Shown here one piece after another: positions 1 to 9,171 of a stretch of DNA of 64,000 nt. Where the stretch lies: contig CAJTOJ010000006.1 in the NCBI GenBank assembly GCA_910577665.1, positions 62,001 to 126,000 of the forward strand, written 5' to 3'. Within the stretch, counting starts at the first letter, position 1; every line of letters starts with the position of its first letter. The stretch is from an uncultured Acetatifactor sp. Its GTDB lineage: Bacteria; Bacillota; Clostridia; Lachnospirales; Lachnospiraceae. Position numbers and translations under genes: made by a program. The notes beneath the pieces are model-generated. The model was not told the DNA's origin and made no database searches. It worked only from the letters and a program-made list of their open reading frames with translations.

Positions 1-1252
1 ATTCACCGGCCTTACCGTGGAGGAAGCCAAGGAAGCCATCACCAGCAAGCTGGAAGAAAAAGGCGTAGCCCGCCGTACCGTAAACTACCATTTCCGGGAA
101 TGGATCTTCGCCAGACAGCGCTACTGGGGTGAACCTGTACCCGTGGTCCACACGGAAGACGGCCAGATCTTTGCCCTGCCGGATAAGGAACTGCCCCTGG
201 TGCTTCCCGAACTGGAGGACTATAAAGGCAAAAACGGCAAGGCTCCCCTGGAAAATGCCGCAGAATGGAAACAATATGACAAAGATGGCATAAAGGGTGT
301 CCGTGAGACTTCCACCATGCCCGGCAGCGCAGGATCCAGCTGGTATTTCATGCGGTACATTGATCCGGACAATGAGAAAGAATTTGCCGACCAGAAACTA
401 CTGGCGCACTGGCTGCCTGTGGATCTCTACATTGGGGGCCCCGAACATGCGGTAGGCCATCTGATGTACTCCCGGATCTGGAACCGCTACCTGTATGACA
501 AGGGACTCTCCCCGGTAAAGGAACCTTTCCAGAAACTGGTACACCAGGGCATGATCCTGGGTGAAAACGGCATCAAGATGGGGAAACGGTTCCCCGAATT
601 CGTGGTAAATCCCAGCGACATCGTGCGGGACTACGGCGCTGATACCCTGCGCCTCTATGAGATGTTCATGGGACCTCTTGAAGTGTCCAAACCCTGGAGC
701 CCCCAGGGCGTGGAAGGCGCCAGGAGATTCATCAACCGGGTATGGACCTTCTTCACCAACGAAGAGAACCTTACAGATGGCAATGACAATACTCTGACAA
801 AAGTATACCATCAGACTGTAAAGAAAGTGACTGGTGACTTTGAGCAACTCGGTTTCAACACGGCCATCAGCCAGATGATGATCTTCATGAACGCAGCATA
901 CAAGGCAGGTAAATGCCCCAGGGAATACGCGGAAGGCTTCGTGAAAATGTTCTCCTGTATCTGTCCTCATGCAGGTGAAGAGATGTGGCAGATCCTGGGG
1001 CATGCAGACACCCTGGCCTACGAGCCCTGGCCTGTGTTCGATGAGGAAGCTGTAAAAGAAGACACCGTCACCATTGGCGTCCAGGTAAACGGCAAAGTAA
1101 AGGGAACCGTGGAACTGGCCCTGGATGAAGAGAGTACCTCCGCCCTTGCCAAAGCCAAAGAAATCCCTTCCATAAAAGCCGCTATTGACGGGAAAACTGT
1201 TGTGAAAGAGATCTACGTGAAAGGGAAGATTGTAAATATTGTGGTGAAATAA
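1..1252 (+). CDS. leuS: Leucyl-tRNA synthetase, C-terminal part (5' end outside window)
   Basis: Cytoplasmic class I aminoacyl-tRNA synthetase that charges tRNA-Leu. The reading frame is open from the left edge, so only about the last 416 residues are present: the end of the editing/catalytic region (WIFARQRYWGEPVPV and the GSAGSSWYFMRYIDP segment), the signature loop, the anticodon-binding helical domain and the small C-terminal domain (VTIGVQVNGKVKGTV). The segment YGADTLRLYEMFMGPLE is typical of bacterial LeuRS. The catalytic loop reads KMGKR where the textbook motif is KMSKS; the second lysine is replaced by arginine and the serine by glycine. The gene stops at a TAA and is followed by a 214-bp gap before the Nudix gene. 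Identity is very sure; the loop variant may simply be lineage-typical. Confidence 0.97.
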   Translation, partial: FTGLTVEEAKEAITSKLEEKGVARRTVNYHFREWIFARQRYWGEPVPVVHTEDGQIFALPDKELPLVLPELEDYKGKNGKAPLENAAEWKQYDKDGIKGVRETSTMPGSAGSSWYFMRYIDPDNEKEFADQKLLAHWLPVDLYIGGPEHAVGHLMYSRIWNRYLYDKGLSPVKEPFQKLVHQGMILGENGIKMGKRFPEFVVNPSDIVRDYGADTLRLYEMFMGPLEVSKPWSPQGVEGARRFINRVWTFFTNEENLTDGNDNTLTKVYHQTVKKVTGDFEQLGFNTAISQMMIFMNAAYKAGKCPREYAEGFVKMFSCICPHAGEEMWQILGHADTLAYEPWPVFDEEAVKEDTVTIGVQVNGKVKGTVELALDEESTSALAKAKEIPSIKAAIDGKTVVKEIYVKGKIVNIVVK

Positions 1253-1284
1253 GAACCATTATAAGATGTCTTCGAAGAAATCTG

Positions 1285-1323
1285 TACAGACGGAGCCGGA
1301 TCCTGTTTCCCGCCCCGTCTGTA
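1285..1323 (+). terminator. Inverted repeat after leuS, possible weak terminator
   Basis: Arms TACAGACGG (1285-1293) and CCGTCTGTA (1315-1323) pair perfectly around a 21-nt loop, 33 bp after the leuS stop. There is no T-run after the hairpin, so intrinsic termination is uncertain. It could also be a processing or regulatory structure. Confidence 0.35.
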
Positions 1324-1466
1324 TCGGCTTTACACCATACAGAAGAAGAATGAACCTGCCATTGACACAACTTCTGATTCCATACGCGCTGAAGCGCATA
1401 AAACGATAAAGGGTGCAAAAGGTATTTTGACCCCATGAAATCCTTCAGAACAGGGAGCGTTATTAC

Positions 1467-1904
1467 ATGGAGATTCGTTTTTACGAGAAAGTGGAAGATT
1501 CCCTCCTGCGATTCGCCGTTATCATTGCAGTCTACCAGGGAAATTACATCTTTTGCAAGCACAGGGAGCGCACTACCCTTGAAATTCCCGGCGGACACCG
1601 GGAACCAGGAGAACATATCGGGGAAACAGCCCGCCGGGAACTACAGGAGGAAACCGGCGCTATCCATTTTGCCATCCGTCCAGTCTGTGTATACTCTGTA
1701 GTGCGGCAGGAGACAGACGGTGAATCAGAAACCTTTGGAATGCTTTACTATGCGGAAGTAGAGACCCTGGAGTCTAAACTGCATAATGAAATCGAACATA
1801 CTGTGCTGATTGCTCCCGATTACTATACGCGGGAATCGATCGACTGGACTTATCCCAAGATCCAGCCAGAACTGCTGCATGAGGCCCAAAGACGCGGATT
1901 CTGA
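1467..1904 (+). CDS. Nudix hydrolase (MutT-like)
   Basis: Predicted pyrophosphohydrolase of about 145 residues acting on a nucleoside-diphosphate-linked substrate. The Nudix box is complete: GHREPGE followed seven residues later by RELQEETG, giving the GX5EX7REUXEEXGU signature that binds Mg2+. The ATG at 1467 is preceded by AGGGAGC about 8 nt upstream, which favours it over the out-of-frame ATG at 1435. The gene ends 19 bp before the metallo-hydrolase on the same strand, so the two are probably co-transcribed. The substrate (8-oxo-dGTP, a sugar nucleotide or other) cannot be told from sequence. Confidence 0.88.
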   Translation: MEIRFYEKVEDSLLRFAVIIAVYQGNYIFCKHRERTTLEIPGGHREPGEHIGETARRELQEETGAIHFAIRPVCVYSVVRQETDGESETFGMLYYAEVETLESKLHNEIEHTVLIAPDYYTRESIDWTYPKIQPELLHEAQRRGF

Positions 1905-1923
1905 AAACATACGGTAAACTTTT

Positions 1924-2748
1924 ATGAATATAACCTACATCTGCCATAGCGGTTTTCTGGTGGAAACTGCTTCATGTTATTACCTCTTTGACTACTATAA
2001 GGGATCTCTTCCCCATCTGGATCCCTTCAAGCCCATCTTCGTGTTCTCCAGTCACGGTCATGCGGATCATTACAATCCCCATGTCTTCTCCATGCTGGAA
2101 GAATATAGCATAGATACCATAATTGCAGTGCTTTCCAATGATATTCCTAAAAAACGTTATCCAGCCGGATATCTGCCGCTTGTACCAGACAATTCCGAAG
2201 CAGCAGTACAGACTTTTTCCCTGCCTGTGTTTACACCGGATCCGGCTTCAACCACAGCCTCTGTTTTGACTCCCGGCCCAGATTTTGCAGGCACCACCAG
2301 GCAGAAACCATCTCCCGGTCATTTCCTGATAAAGGTCTATCACAGCCGGGAATACATCCTGCCCTGTGGGACACAGGTGCAGACTCTCCTCTCCACTGAC
2401 AAAGGAGTGGCCTACCTGGTCACATGTCCTGAAGGTGTCCTGTACCATGCAGGGGACTTAAATGACTGGAGCATACCGGAGACACCAGAAAAAGAGAGGA
2501 AGCAGATGCGGGGAAGCTTCCGGGCTTCCCTGTCCAGGCTGAAAGGACTCTCCATTGACGCGGCCTTCCTGCCCCTGGATCCCCGGCTGGGGGACAATTA
2601 TGCAGAAGGGTTCCTGTACTTTCTACAGACTGTTTCCGCAAAAAAAGTATATCCCATGCATTTCTGGGACCAGCCTAAGATCGTCTGTCGCTTCCTGAAA
2701 GAGCATCCGGAATATGCCGGGGTGATTGATCTTCTCGGCATTCGCTAA
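1924..2748 (+). CDS. Metallo-beta-lactamase-fold metal-dependent hydrolase
   Basis: A 274-residue protein whose N-terminal half carries the metal-binding signature SSHGHADHYN (His44, His46, Asp48, His49) and, later, YHAGDLNDW, the third metal-ligand region of this fold. It begins directly with the beta-strand MNITYICHSGFLVE and has no signal peptide, so it is cytoplasmic. It resembles the UPF0173/UlaG-like group of predicted hydrolases. There is no strong Shine-Dalgarno before the ATG, and the start lies 19 bp after the Nudix gene, so translational coupling is likely. A segment around residues 95-125, rich in Pro and Thr, looks like a loop insertion. The substrate is unknown. Confidence 0.8.
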   Translation: MNITYICHSGFLVETASCYYLFDYYKGSLPHLDPFKPIFVFSSHGHADHYNPHVFSMLEEYSIDTIIAVLSNDIPKKRYPAGYLPLVPDNSEAAVQTFSLPVFTPDPASTTASVLTPGPDFAGTTRQKPSPGHFLIKVYHSREYILPCGTQVQTLLSTDKGVAYLVTCPEGVLYHAGDLNDWSIPETPEKERKQMRGSFRASLSRLKGLSIDAAFLPLDPRLGDNYAEGFLYFLQTVSAKKVYPMHFWDQPKIVCRFLKEHPEYAGVIDLLGIR

Positions 2749-2765
2749 ATGTCTATGAGATAGCT

Positions 2766-3650
2766 TCACAGACCTGCCTGTTCCTCGAACTGGGCCACAT
2801 TCTCCACCCTGGCTGCCAGGAGCAGCCAGGCATTCAACACATCCATGCCCTGCTGGGTCTGGACTGCCTGCCGTATCCTGGCAGGAACCGGGCCTTTTTC
2901 CCCTAAAAGCATTAGAATGGATTCTGCTTTCCCTTCTGCTTTTCCTTCTGCTTTTCCTTCCACTATCCCTTCTGCCCTTATCATTTGTTCTATTTCCACA
3001 CTCTTCATATACGCCAGCCCCACTTCCCTGTCTGCCTTAACCTCCGACACCATTTTATGTAACCTGGCCAGACCCTCGGACTGCGCATTCTCCGCAATGG
3101 AATGCTCCATATACCGTGCCAGCAGGCGCAGGTCCTCCGGTGGATTCCCCTCCGTTCCTTTCGTATACAGGAAAATCGTCCTGGCCCCATCCTCATAGGG
3201 CAGATCCGGTGCCTCCACACAGCCATTCCGAATGGTATACAGCATCCTGTCCCGGCCAAAAGGATCATATGTAGTGATAAATATGACTATCACATTCCGA
3301 AGCTTCTCATAGCCCTCCCCTGCTGCAAAGATTCCGGCATCTATCTTGGCATGGTAAAAACGCGCCCTGCGGGGCAGTGCCCCCATGTCTTCAGAAATGT
3401 GGTTCCTGTCCGGCTCCATGTCGAAGATCTCACCGTCTTCCTCGTCCAGGTAAATATCAAGCCGGATCCCGTGCTTCCCAGGCCCCTCCCCATACCAGGT
3501 TTTCTGGGGCATCACCGTCAGATGCCGGATCCTGCGCTGCAGGATGCACTGAAGGATATAGCGGCAGGCTTCCTCCCCGTAGGTCTTGTGGACTGTCAGG
3601 CTGTACGCCAGAAAGTCGTCCACCAGGTTCATTTCTTCCAGCTTCTTCAT
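2766..3650 (-). CDS. Rpn-family recombination-promoting nuclease / PD-(D/E)XK transposase-like protein
   Basis: A 294-residue member of the Rpn (YhgA-like) family, putative endonucleases found in many copies in Firmicutes genomes. The family core is visible as RLDIYLDEEDGEIFDME, followed by RARFYHAKIDAGIFAAGEGY and the YDPFGRDRMLYTIRN segment. The usual catalytic E-x-Q of the core reads MEPD here, so activity is doubtful. Near the C-terminus EGKA is repeated three times (12-bp tandem repeats, about 2935-2970), a feature common in this family. The start was set at 3650 because AGGAGGAATT lies directly before that ATG; the open frame extends 30 codons further upstream without support. It converges on the metallo-hydrolase gene. 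Confidence 0.75.
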   Translation of the reverse strand: MKKLEEMNLVDDFLAYSLTVHKTYGEEACRYILQCILQRRIRHLTVMPQKTWYGEGPGKHGIRLDIYLDEEDGEIFDMEPDRNHISEDMGALPRRARFYHAKIDAGIFAAGEGYEKLRNVIVIFITTYDPFGRDRMLYTIRNGCVEAPDLPYEDGARTIFLYTKGTEGNPPEDLRLLARYMEHSIAENAQSEGLARLHKMVSEVKADREVGLAYMKSVEIEQMIRAEGIVEGKAEGKAEGKAESILMLLGEKGPVPARIRQAVQTQQGMDVLNAWLLLAARVENVAQFEEQAGL

Positions 3651-3905
3651 AATTCCTCCTGTTCCGGCCAGGAGATGCCACACCTGCGGAAACTCCTGCC
3701 TCTCAATTGTAAATAAGGGTTTAAAGCATAGAGTTTCCAAATGAAGTCCAGATCACTTGAATGGTTCATAAATGTCGAAGAAAAGAATATGCTTTATACA
3801 AACAGGATAACAGCTTTTGTCAGATTGTCAATATATTGGAAGAAAGTTTATATTTTTTTAATTAGCAGTTCATGATAACCCGATCCGGCATCTAAAGAAA
3901 AACCC

Positions 3906-6077
3906 TCACTTCCGCTCATCCAGATACAACTGCACCCGGTTCGTCACCACCCGGCTGACCTCCTCCACGCTCTTGGCACCACTGAAGTATCCTGCCGCCT
4001 CCTCCTGGATCATGTTTAGTATGGGAACCGTGCGGATGGGAAAGGGACGGGCCTCCTCCAGTGCTTTTCTATACTCTGCCTGTTTCTCTGCCGTAATGTC
4101 TTCCTTGGTATAGCAGAACACCCCTTCCTGGGTTATCAGATTTGAACCCTGCTCTATGTTCCTCTGTAGCCACTGTTCAAAAGCTTCCCTGTTCACTGGC
4201 GGAGTGGCAGAATCTGCATTCTGTACCTCCATCCCCAGCAGAAAACGCAGGAACTCCCAGGCTCCTTCCTTTTGAGTGGCATTGGCATTGATTGCCATGG
4301 TAAATGTAGACCGGATGGCACCATAGCACCCATCATCAAACAGAATCCCACAGGATACCTTCCCTGCGCTCTCCTGTTCTGCCAGACTGTCATACCTGAA
4401 TATATCATGGAACCATCTGCTTTCCGTTATGTCTGTCTCTGGCTGCTTTCTTCCATTATCACCGAACCGCCTGGCTGCTTCCAGGAGTTTCCCAAATAAC
4501 GGGGTATCAAAATCACAAGTTCCCTTCTCCCAGTCTACCATTCCCCAGAGGCTGTCCGTTCCCTCCAGGAATGACCACAATACCCTGCCGGCATCTGCTC
4601 CCCCTGTATACAACCCCCCATCCCCCTTCTGGGAGAGCAGTGCATCCACCAGGGCTTCTATGTCCGGTACCTCTGCACTGCCTAATATTTCCACACCCAT
4701 CCTGGCACCGACTATGTTCAACCTGGGATTAATCCCATAGATATGTTCCCCCACCCGCCAGGTGGAAAAGGTGGCTGGGAAGTAATCCTCCTCGCGGATG
4801 TTGGAGCTTTCCATGTAAGGGTTCAGTTCCTCCAGCGCCCCCTTCTCCAGCATCCCCACAATGTAATCCTTCAGCAGTTCATCCCCGCACAGGATGTCCG
4901 GGCCTTTTCCGGCTGCCACCTGGATGCTGGTCAGCCTGGCGAAGTCCTCCACATCATTGCCGCTGCCACAGTCCTCCAGAATCACATGGTAAGTATCGCT
5001 TTTCTGGTTGAACCGGGCCACCCGTTCCGTGATCCAGGTATCCGTGTGGAAATTCCCCCGTATGACAACGGGAGCCTTCCCCACCCTGGCCATCTGTAGC
5101 CGTTCCAGCAACCCTGCCGATTCCCCGAAATCCGTCCAGAGGAATTCCACGCTGCCATCCTCCAGCACCTGGATATCCTGTAGCTTCATATCGTTTCGCA
5201 GTGTGTAGGATGTACCAGTAAAGGACAGAACCTGGTTCCTGCTGCCATCTGATGGATTCCACTTCACAATCCCCGAACCGGCCCCTGTAGCGCCATGTTC
5301 AAGCATGGCCAGGACATCCCCTGCACTCCCTATACCCGGTGTCATGATCTCCATTGCCACCTGTAGCCTGTCCTCCGGGCGAAACTGCCCTGTGGCAGGG
5401 TCAAGCTCTGCCACCCTCCAGAGGTTTTCTGTATAATCCTTCAGCAGTACATATATACTTCCGTTCTTCAGCAGACAGAAATCCTGTATAGATATACTGG
5501 CATTAAACTGGTTCCCTTCATACAGGATCTCCCCAGTGGAAAGGATTTTAAAAAGGGAACCATCCTCCCTGTATTCCTCCTGTATCTCGTTGGGATTATC
5601 ATAGCTATAGTTTGCATTGCGATAGCAGTAGAAATTCCCTTCCTGGTCCATATGCCACCGATATCTGTTACGCGGGTTCGTATACTGTGTGGAAATCCCC
5701 TGTAACAGGAGTTCGCTGCTGCCATCCTTCCTGTACAGGTAAATGTCCGAGTCCTTCGGACGTGCCTCTGCCCAGAGCTGTACCGGTTCCCCCTGGTGAA
5801 ACTGGGTTCCCAGTGGGACATGGACGGTACCTCCTTCGGCCAGGACATTCCCTGCATACTGACCCTGGGGATTCTGTTCCCAGAAACCATGCAGGAAGAG
5901 TTCCTCCGAGTCCACGAAGATATCATAATATTCCGTCCTGTCTGTAATGGCTGACAGATCCTCCATGCCAGGCATCACACCCTGCCAGGTACTTTCTTCC
6001 TTTTCTGCTGCCCCACAACCCGTCAGGCAGAAAAAGCAGAGTAGCACGAGAAAAATGAATATTGTGTTTTTTCCCAT
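3906..6077 (-). CDS. Solute-binding-like lipoprotein, copy A of tandem pair
   Basis: A 723-residue lipoprotein. The signal peptide is MGKNTIFIFLVLLCFFC followed by the lipobox LTGC, so it should be anchored to the outer face of the membrane. The first ~330 residues after the signal are unlike classic binding proteins and hold short YLYRKDGS and FYCYRN segments, perhaps a propeller-like region. From about residue 350 the sequence resembles family 1 extracellular solute-binding proteins (VARFNQKSDTYHVILED, AAGKGPDILCGDELLKDY). The start at 6077 has TAAGGGGGAA upstream; the longer frame to 6152 runs into a dispersed repeat. No transporter permease is adjacent. It is paralogous to the gene at 6865-9108, with the last 22 residues identical. 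The ligand is unknown. Confidence 0.75.
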   Translation of the reverse strand: MGKNTIFIFLVLLCFFCLTGCGAAEKEESTWQGVMPGMEDLSAITDRTEYYDIFVDSEELFLHGFWEQNPQGQYAGNVLAEGGTVHVPLGTQFHQGEPVQLWAEARPKDSDIYLYRKDGSSELLLQGISTQYTNPRNRYRWHMDQEGNFYCYRNANYSYDNPNEIQEEYREDGSLFKILSTGEILYEGNQFNASISIQDFCLLKNGSIYVLLKDYTENLWRVAELDPATGQFRPEDRLQVAMEIMTPGIGSAGDVLAMLEHGATGAGSGIVKWNPSDGSRNQVLSFTGTSYTLRNDMKLQDIQVLEDGSVEFLWTDFGESAGLLERLQMARVGKAPVVIRGNFHTDTWITERVARFNQKSDTYHVILEDCGSGNDVEDFARLTSIQVAAGKGPDILCGDELLKDYIVGMLEKGALEELNPYMESSNIREEDYFPATFSTWRVGEHIYGINPRLNIVGARMGVEILGSAEVPDIEALVDALLSQKGDGGLYTGGADAGRVLWSFLEGTDSLWGMVDWEKGTCDFDTPLFGKLLEAARRFGDNGRKQPETDITESRWFHDIFRYDSLAEQESAGKVSCGILFDDGCYGAIRSTFTMAINANATQKEGAWEFLRFLLGMEVQNADSATPPVNREAFEQWLQRNIEQGSNLITQEGVFCYTKEDITAEKQAEYRKALEEARPFPIRTVPILNMIQEEAAGYFSGAKSVEEVSRVVTNRVQLYLDERK

Positions 6078-6150
6078 ATATTCCCCCTTATATTTCACAT
6101 ATTCCCAAAAGACACTCGTCACGCATAAACATTCGAAGCACCCCCAGAAC

Positions 6151-6231
6151 ATGTCTAAAAATTGCTTTCTGGCAAATGGGGCGAACGCAGTTTACCGTGG
6201 GAGATGGTGGGAATGAATTTTCAAACATCTT
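6151..6231 (+). repeat. Interspersed repeat family D, copy 1
   Basis: Shares blocks ATTGCTTTCTGGCA, GTGGGAGAT and GGGAATGAATTTTCA in the same order with 18541-18705 (which lies in reverse orientation). This copy lacks the central ~80 bp of the other. It lies upstream of the copy A lipoprotein gene. Confidence 0.6.
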
Positions 6232-6326
6232 CCAAGCTAAATATATATATCTATAATAATCATATGAGAAAGCGGGGAGATGGTCAATGCCTTCCCCCCA
6301 ATATGCTTCAGCAATGAATGGATTAT

Positions 6327-6407
6327 GTTACCGTTCACGGGTGACACCGCGAAATGCTTTCACACTCTTTTGCGTGACAAACCCTAGACTGTTGTACCCC
6401 AAAATGA
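6327..6407 (+). repeat. Interspersed repeat family C, copy 1
   Basis: The stretch starting GTTCACGGGTGACACCGCGA and running through TTTTGCGTGACAAACCC and AGACTGT to CCAAAA matches the left half of the element at 26531-26659. It sits just downstream of the small secreted-protein gene on the minus strand. Confidence 0.6.
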
Positions 6408-6431
6408 GGGATCCTGGCCAAAGTCAAGAAT

Positions 6432-6785
6432 TTATTTTTCAGTGGTCCACCTACATTCTGAATACGTACAACGATATCGCCAAATCTCATTTCCATTTTT
6501 ATCATATCCGACAAATATCTCTTTTGCATAATCATGGTTCCCGAATTTATTCTGGCGCAGATTCTCCCAATAGGTATGCCCACAGTTACCGCATTTATGG
6601 AGTGTTCCATACTCATTATAATGGCCTTCTTCCTTATAAAGAGTTCGTCTAAAACAATCTGGTGCCGTAGTATAGCGGTGTTGGCATGAATTTGTTGCTG
6701 CCAACACATGTACTGGATTATGTGAAACTACCACCGCCAGAATAATACAGCATAATAACCACCTGCTTTTTTTAATAGTTCCCAT
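6432..6785 (-). CDS. Small secreted Cys-pair protein, copy A
   Basis: A 117-residue protein with an N-terminal signal peptide (KKSRWLLCCIILAVVVSH, likely cleaved after HVLAA). The mature part has CQH, then HKCGNCGHTYWENL and a C-terminal YRCTYSECRW, that is CxxC plus CxxxxC with nearby histidines. This spacing suits a zinc ribbon or a disulfide-stabilised fold; which one cannot be decided. The start at 6785 has AAAGGAGGATTT directly before it; in-frame ATGs further upstream lack this. It is the same length as its paralog at 9172-9525 and each lies directly upstream of a solute-binding-like lipoprotein gene, so the two products may work together. No family is recognised. Confidence 0.65.
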   Translation of the reverse strand: MGTIKKSRWLLCCIILAVVVSHNPVHVLAATNSCQHRYTTAPDCFRRTLYKEEGHYNEYGTLHKCGNCGHTYWENLRQNKFGNHDYAKEIFVGYDKNGNEIWRYRCTYSECRWTTEK

Positions 6786-6864
6786 AAATCCTCCTTTCAT
6801 AAACACCACAATGTCCCTAGTCTTTTCATCATTGAAGTAAACAGTATATTACAACACACTCACC

Positions 6865-9108
6865 TCACTTCCTCTCATCCAGATACAACTGCACCCGGTT
6901 CGTCACCACCCGGCTGACCTCCTCCACACTCTTAATACCGTTAAAATACTCTGCCGCCTCCTCCTGGATAATGTTAAGGATGGGAACCGTGCGGACTGGA
7001 TAGGGACGGGCCTCCTCTATGGCCTTCCTGTACGCGACAATTTTCTCATCCGTGATATCCTCCTTGGTAAAGACGACCATCCTGGAGACTGGTGTGGAAT
7101 TGTCCTCCGATGCATCACTATATTTAGGACGCTCTATTCCGTTCTCGTCCTCGATGCCTTCCAGTTCTGCTTCCATCCACGTATCAAATGCCTTTTTATT
7201 GACAGGCACCCGGTTAAAAATACCGGGATCCTGGGATTTCTCTCCCAGCAGGAAACAGATAAATTCCCAGGCACCTTCTTTATGAATGGAATTGGCATTG
7301 ATGGCCAGCACATACCTGGAAGCTACAGCCGCATAACATCCCTCATCAAACAGAACTCCCGCTGGCACTCTCCCTTTGTCTGCCAGTTCTACGGGGCTGT
7401 CATATTCAAATATATTAAAATACCTTCTGTATTTCGCAATACTGGCTGCCTCATTCCTTCCATCATCGGCGAACCGTCTGGCAGCTTCCAAAAGCTTTGT
7501 AAACAGCGGACTACTAAAATCACAGATTCCCTCTTCCCAGTCCACCATCCCCCAGAGACTGTACGACCCCTTCAAGAACAATTCCAACAGTTGGGCGGAA
7601 TCCTTTCCGGAAAGATATATGCCATCCTCCTTCCTGTCCAGAAGGCCATCCAGCAGTCTCCCTATATCCGGCTTCTCCTGCTGTCCCAGAATGGAAACAT
7701 CCACCCAATAACCAGTGAATTCAGGCATTGGATTCACGCTATATATCCTGTCCCCATCCCGCCAGGTAGCAAAGGTAAGCGGAAAATACTCCTCTTCCTT
7801 AAGGCCGGAATCAGCCATGTATGTACTTAACTCTTCGAAGGCACCCTTTTCCAGCATCCCATCGACATAGTCTTGTAGGAGCTTCTCCCCACATAAAATG
7901 TCTGGCCCTTTCCCTGCTGCCATCTGGATGCTGGTCAGCCTGGCGAAGTCCTCTACCTGGCCGCTGCCGCAGTCCTCCAGGATTACATGGTAAATATCAT
8001 TCTCCCGGTTAAACCATGCTGCCCTTTCAGAAACCCATTGGTCAATTCCCCAGGTTCCCCGTATGACCACAGGAATCTTCTCCACAGGAACCATCTGTAG
8101 CTGCTCCAGGCTCCCAGAGGCATGGTCAGAATCCGTCCGGATACATTCCACAGTGCCACCCTGCAACACCTGGAACTCCCGCAGCCATAAATTCTCCTGC
8201 TGTACTTCGTAAGATGTCCCATTGAAGGAGAGAAGGATTTCCATACTACCATTATCCGCATTACATTTTGCAAGCTCATAACCGTTGTTAAGAGAAAAAC
8301 CCAGCACAGCCAGGTCACCTTCTGCCATCCCCAGGCAGGGGGCTGAAGCCCCCTCCAGAAGAGAGGACTGTAGATCCCCATCCTCCAGCAGTGTAACATG
8401 TCCGGATTCGGGGTCAGCTTCTGCCAGCTTCCAACAGTCTTCTTCCTCAGACCACAGGATCAGATATACACTGCCATCCGCAGACTGGCAAATATCCATT
8501 ATGGAAATACCTGGATCCAGCGTATTCTCATACAGAATCTCACCAGTAGAAAGAATCTTCACCAGGGATGTATTGAGCCAAAAGGCTTTTTCTGTGGTAT
8601 CTGCCTGGTTTAAAATAGAATAATTCATGTTGCGGTAACAGTAAAAATCCCCCTCCGGATCCCTATACCATTGATATGGATGATCAAGACTTGTATATCG
8701 CAGCGGAAAGTCCTGTAGGAGAAGTTCTCGGCTCCCATCTTTCCTGTATAAGTAAATATCTGCATAAGCCGGATTCCCTTTTATATCCCCCGGACAGTCT
8801 TCTGCCCAGAACTGTACGGGTTCCCCCTGGTAGAACTGAGTGCCCAGATGGACATACACTGTACTGCCATGGGCAAAAGAATTTACCACATACTCATCTG
8901 GTGGGTTTTTCTCCCATGGGCTAGGTTTGAATATGTCCTCCTGTTTAACAAAAATATCATAATATTCCGTTCTGTCTATAATAGCAGTCAGATCCTTCAA
9001 GTCCGAGGATATTCCCCGCCAGGTGGTTTCCCCGTTTTCTTCAGAACCGCAGGCAGACAGGGAAAAAAGAAACAGCAAAGCGATTGTAAATATGGAGTAC
9101 TTTTTCAT
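6865..9108 (-). CDS. Solute-binding-like lipoprotein, copy B of tandem pair
   Basis: A 747-residue lipoprotein with signal peptide MKKYSIFTIALLFLFS and lipobox LSAC. It aligns end to end with the protein at 3906-6077: both carry RTEYYDIFV near the N-terminus, LGTQF(H/Y)QGEPVQ, LYRKDGS, AAGKGPDILCG and the same final 22 residues. Copy B has an insertion of roughly 20 residues near residue 660. The region after residue ~350 resembles family 1 extracellular solute-binding proteins. The small secreted protein gene lies 63 bp upstream. No permease or ATPase genes flank the pair, so transport may depend on a distant system, or these may be sensory or carbohydrate-binding lipoproteins. Confidence 0.75.
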   Translation of the reverse strand: MKKYSIFTIALLFLFSLSACGSEENGETTWRGISSDLKDLTAIIDRTEYYDIFVKQEDIFKPSPWEKNPPDEYVVNSFAHGSTVYVHLGTQFYQGEPVQFWAEDCPGDIKGNPAYADIYLYRKDGSRELLLQDFPLRYTSLDHPYQWYRDPEGDFYCYRNMNYSILNQADTTEKAFWLNTSLVKILSTGEILYENTLDPGISIMDICQSADGSVYLILWSEEEDCWKLAEADPESGHVTLLEDGDLQSSLLEGASAPCLGMAEGDLAVLGFSLNNGYELAKCNADNGSMEILLSFNGTSYEVQQENLWLREFQVLQGGTVECIRTDSDHASGSLEQLQMVPVEKIPVVIRGTWGIDQWVSERAAWFNRENDIYHVILEDCGSGQVEDFARLTSIQMAAGKGPDILCGEKLLQDYVDGMLEKGAFEELSTYMADSGLKEEEYFPLTFATWRDGDRIYSVNPMPEFTGYWVDVSILGQQEKPDIGRLLDGLLDRKEDGIYLSGKDSAQLLELFLKGSYSLWGMVDWEEGICDFSSPLFTKLLEAARRFADDGRNEAASIAKYRRYFNIFEYDSPVELADKGRVPAGVLFDEGCYAAVASRYVLAINANSIHKEGAWEFICFLLGEKSQDPGIFNRVPVNKKAFDTWMEAELEGIEDENGIERPKYSDASEDNSTPVSRMVVFTKEDITDEKIVAYRKAIEEARPYPVRTVPILNIIQEEAAEYFNGIKSVEEVSRVVTNRVQLYLDERK

Positions 9109-9171
9109 AAGATACCTCTGTATGATAAGTCATAATAGAACTCCTCTATATCAAACAATATAATTACACTT

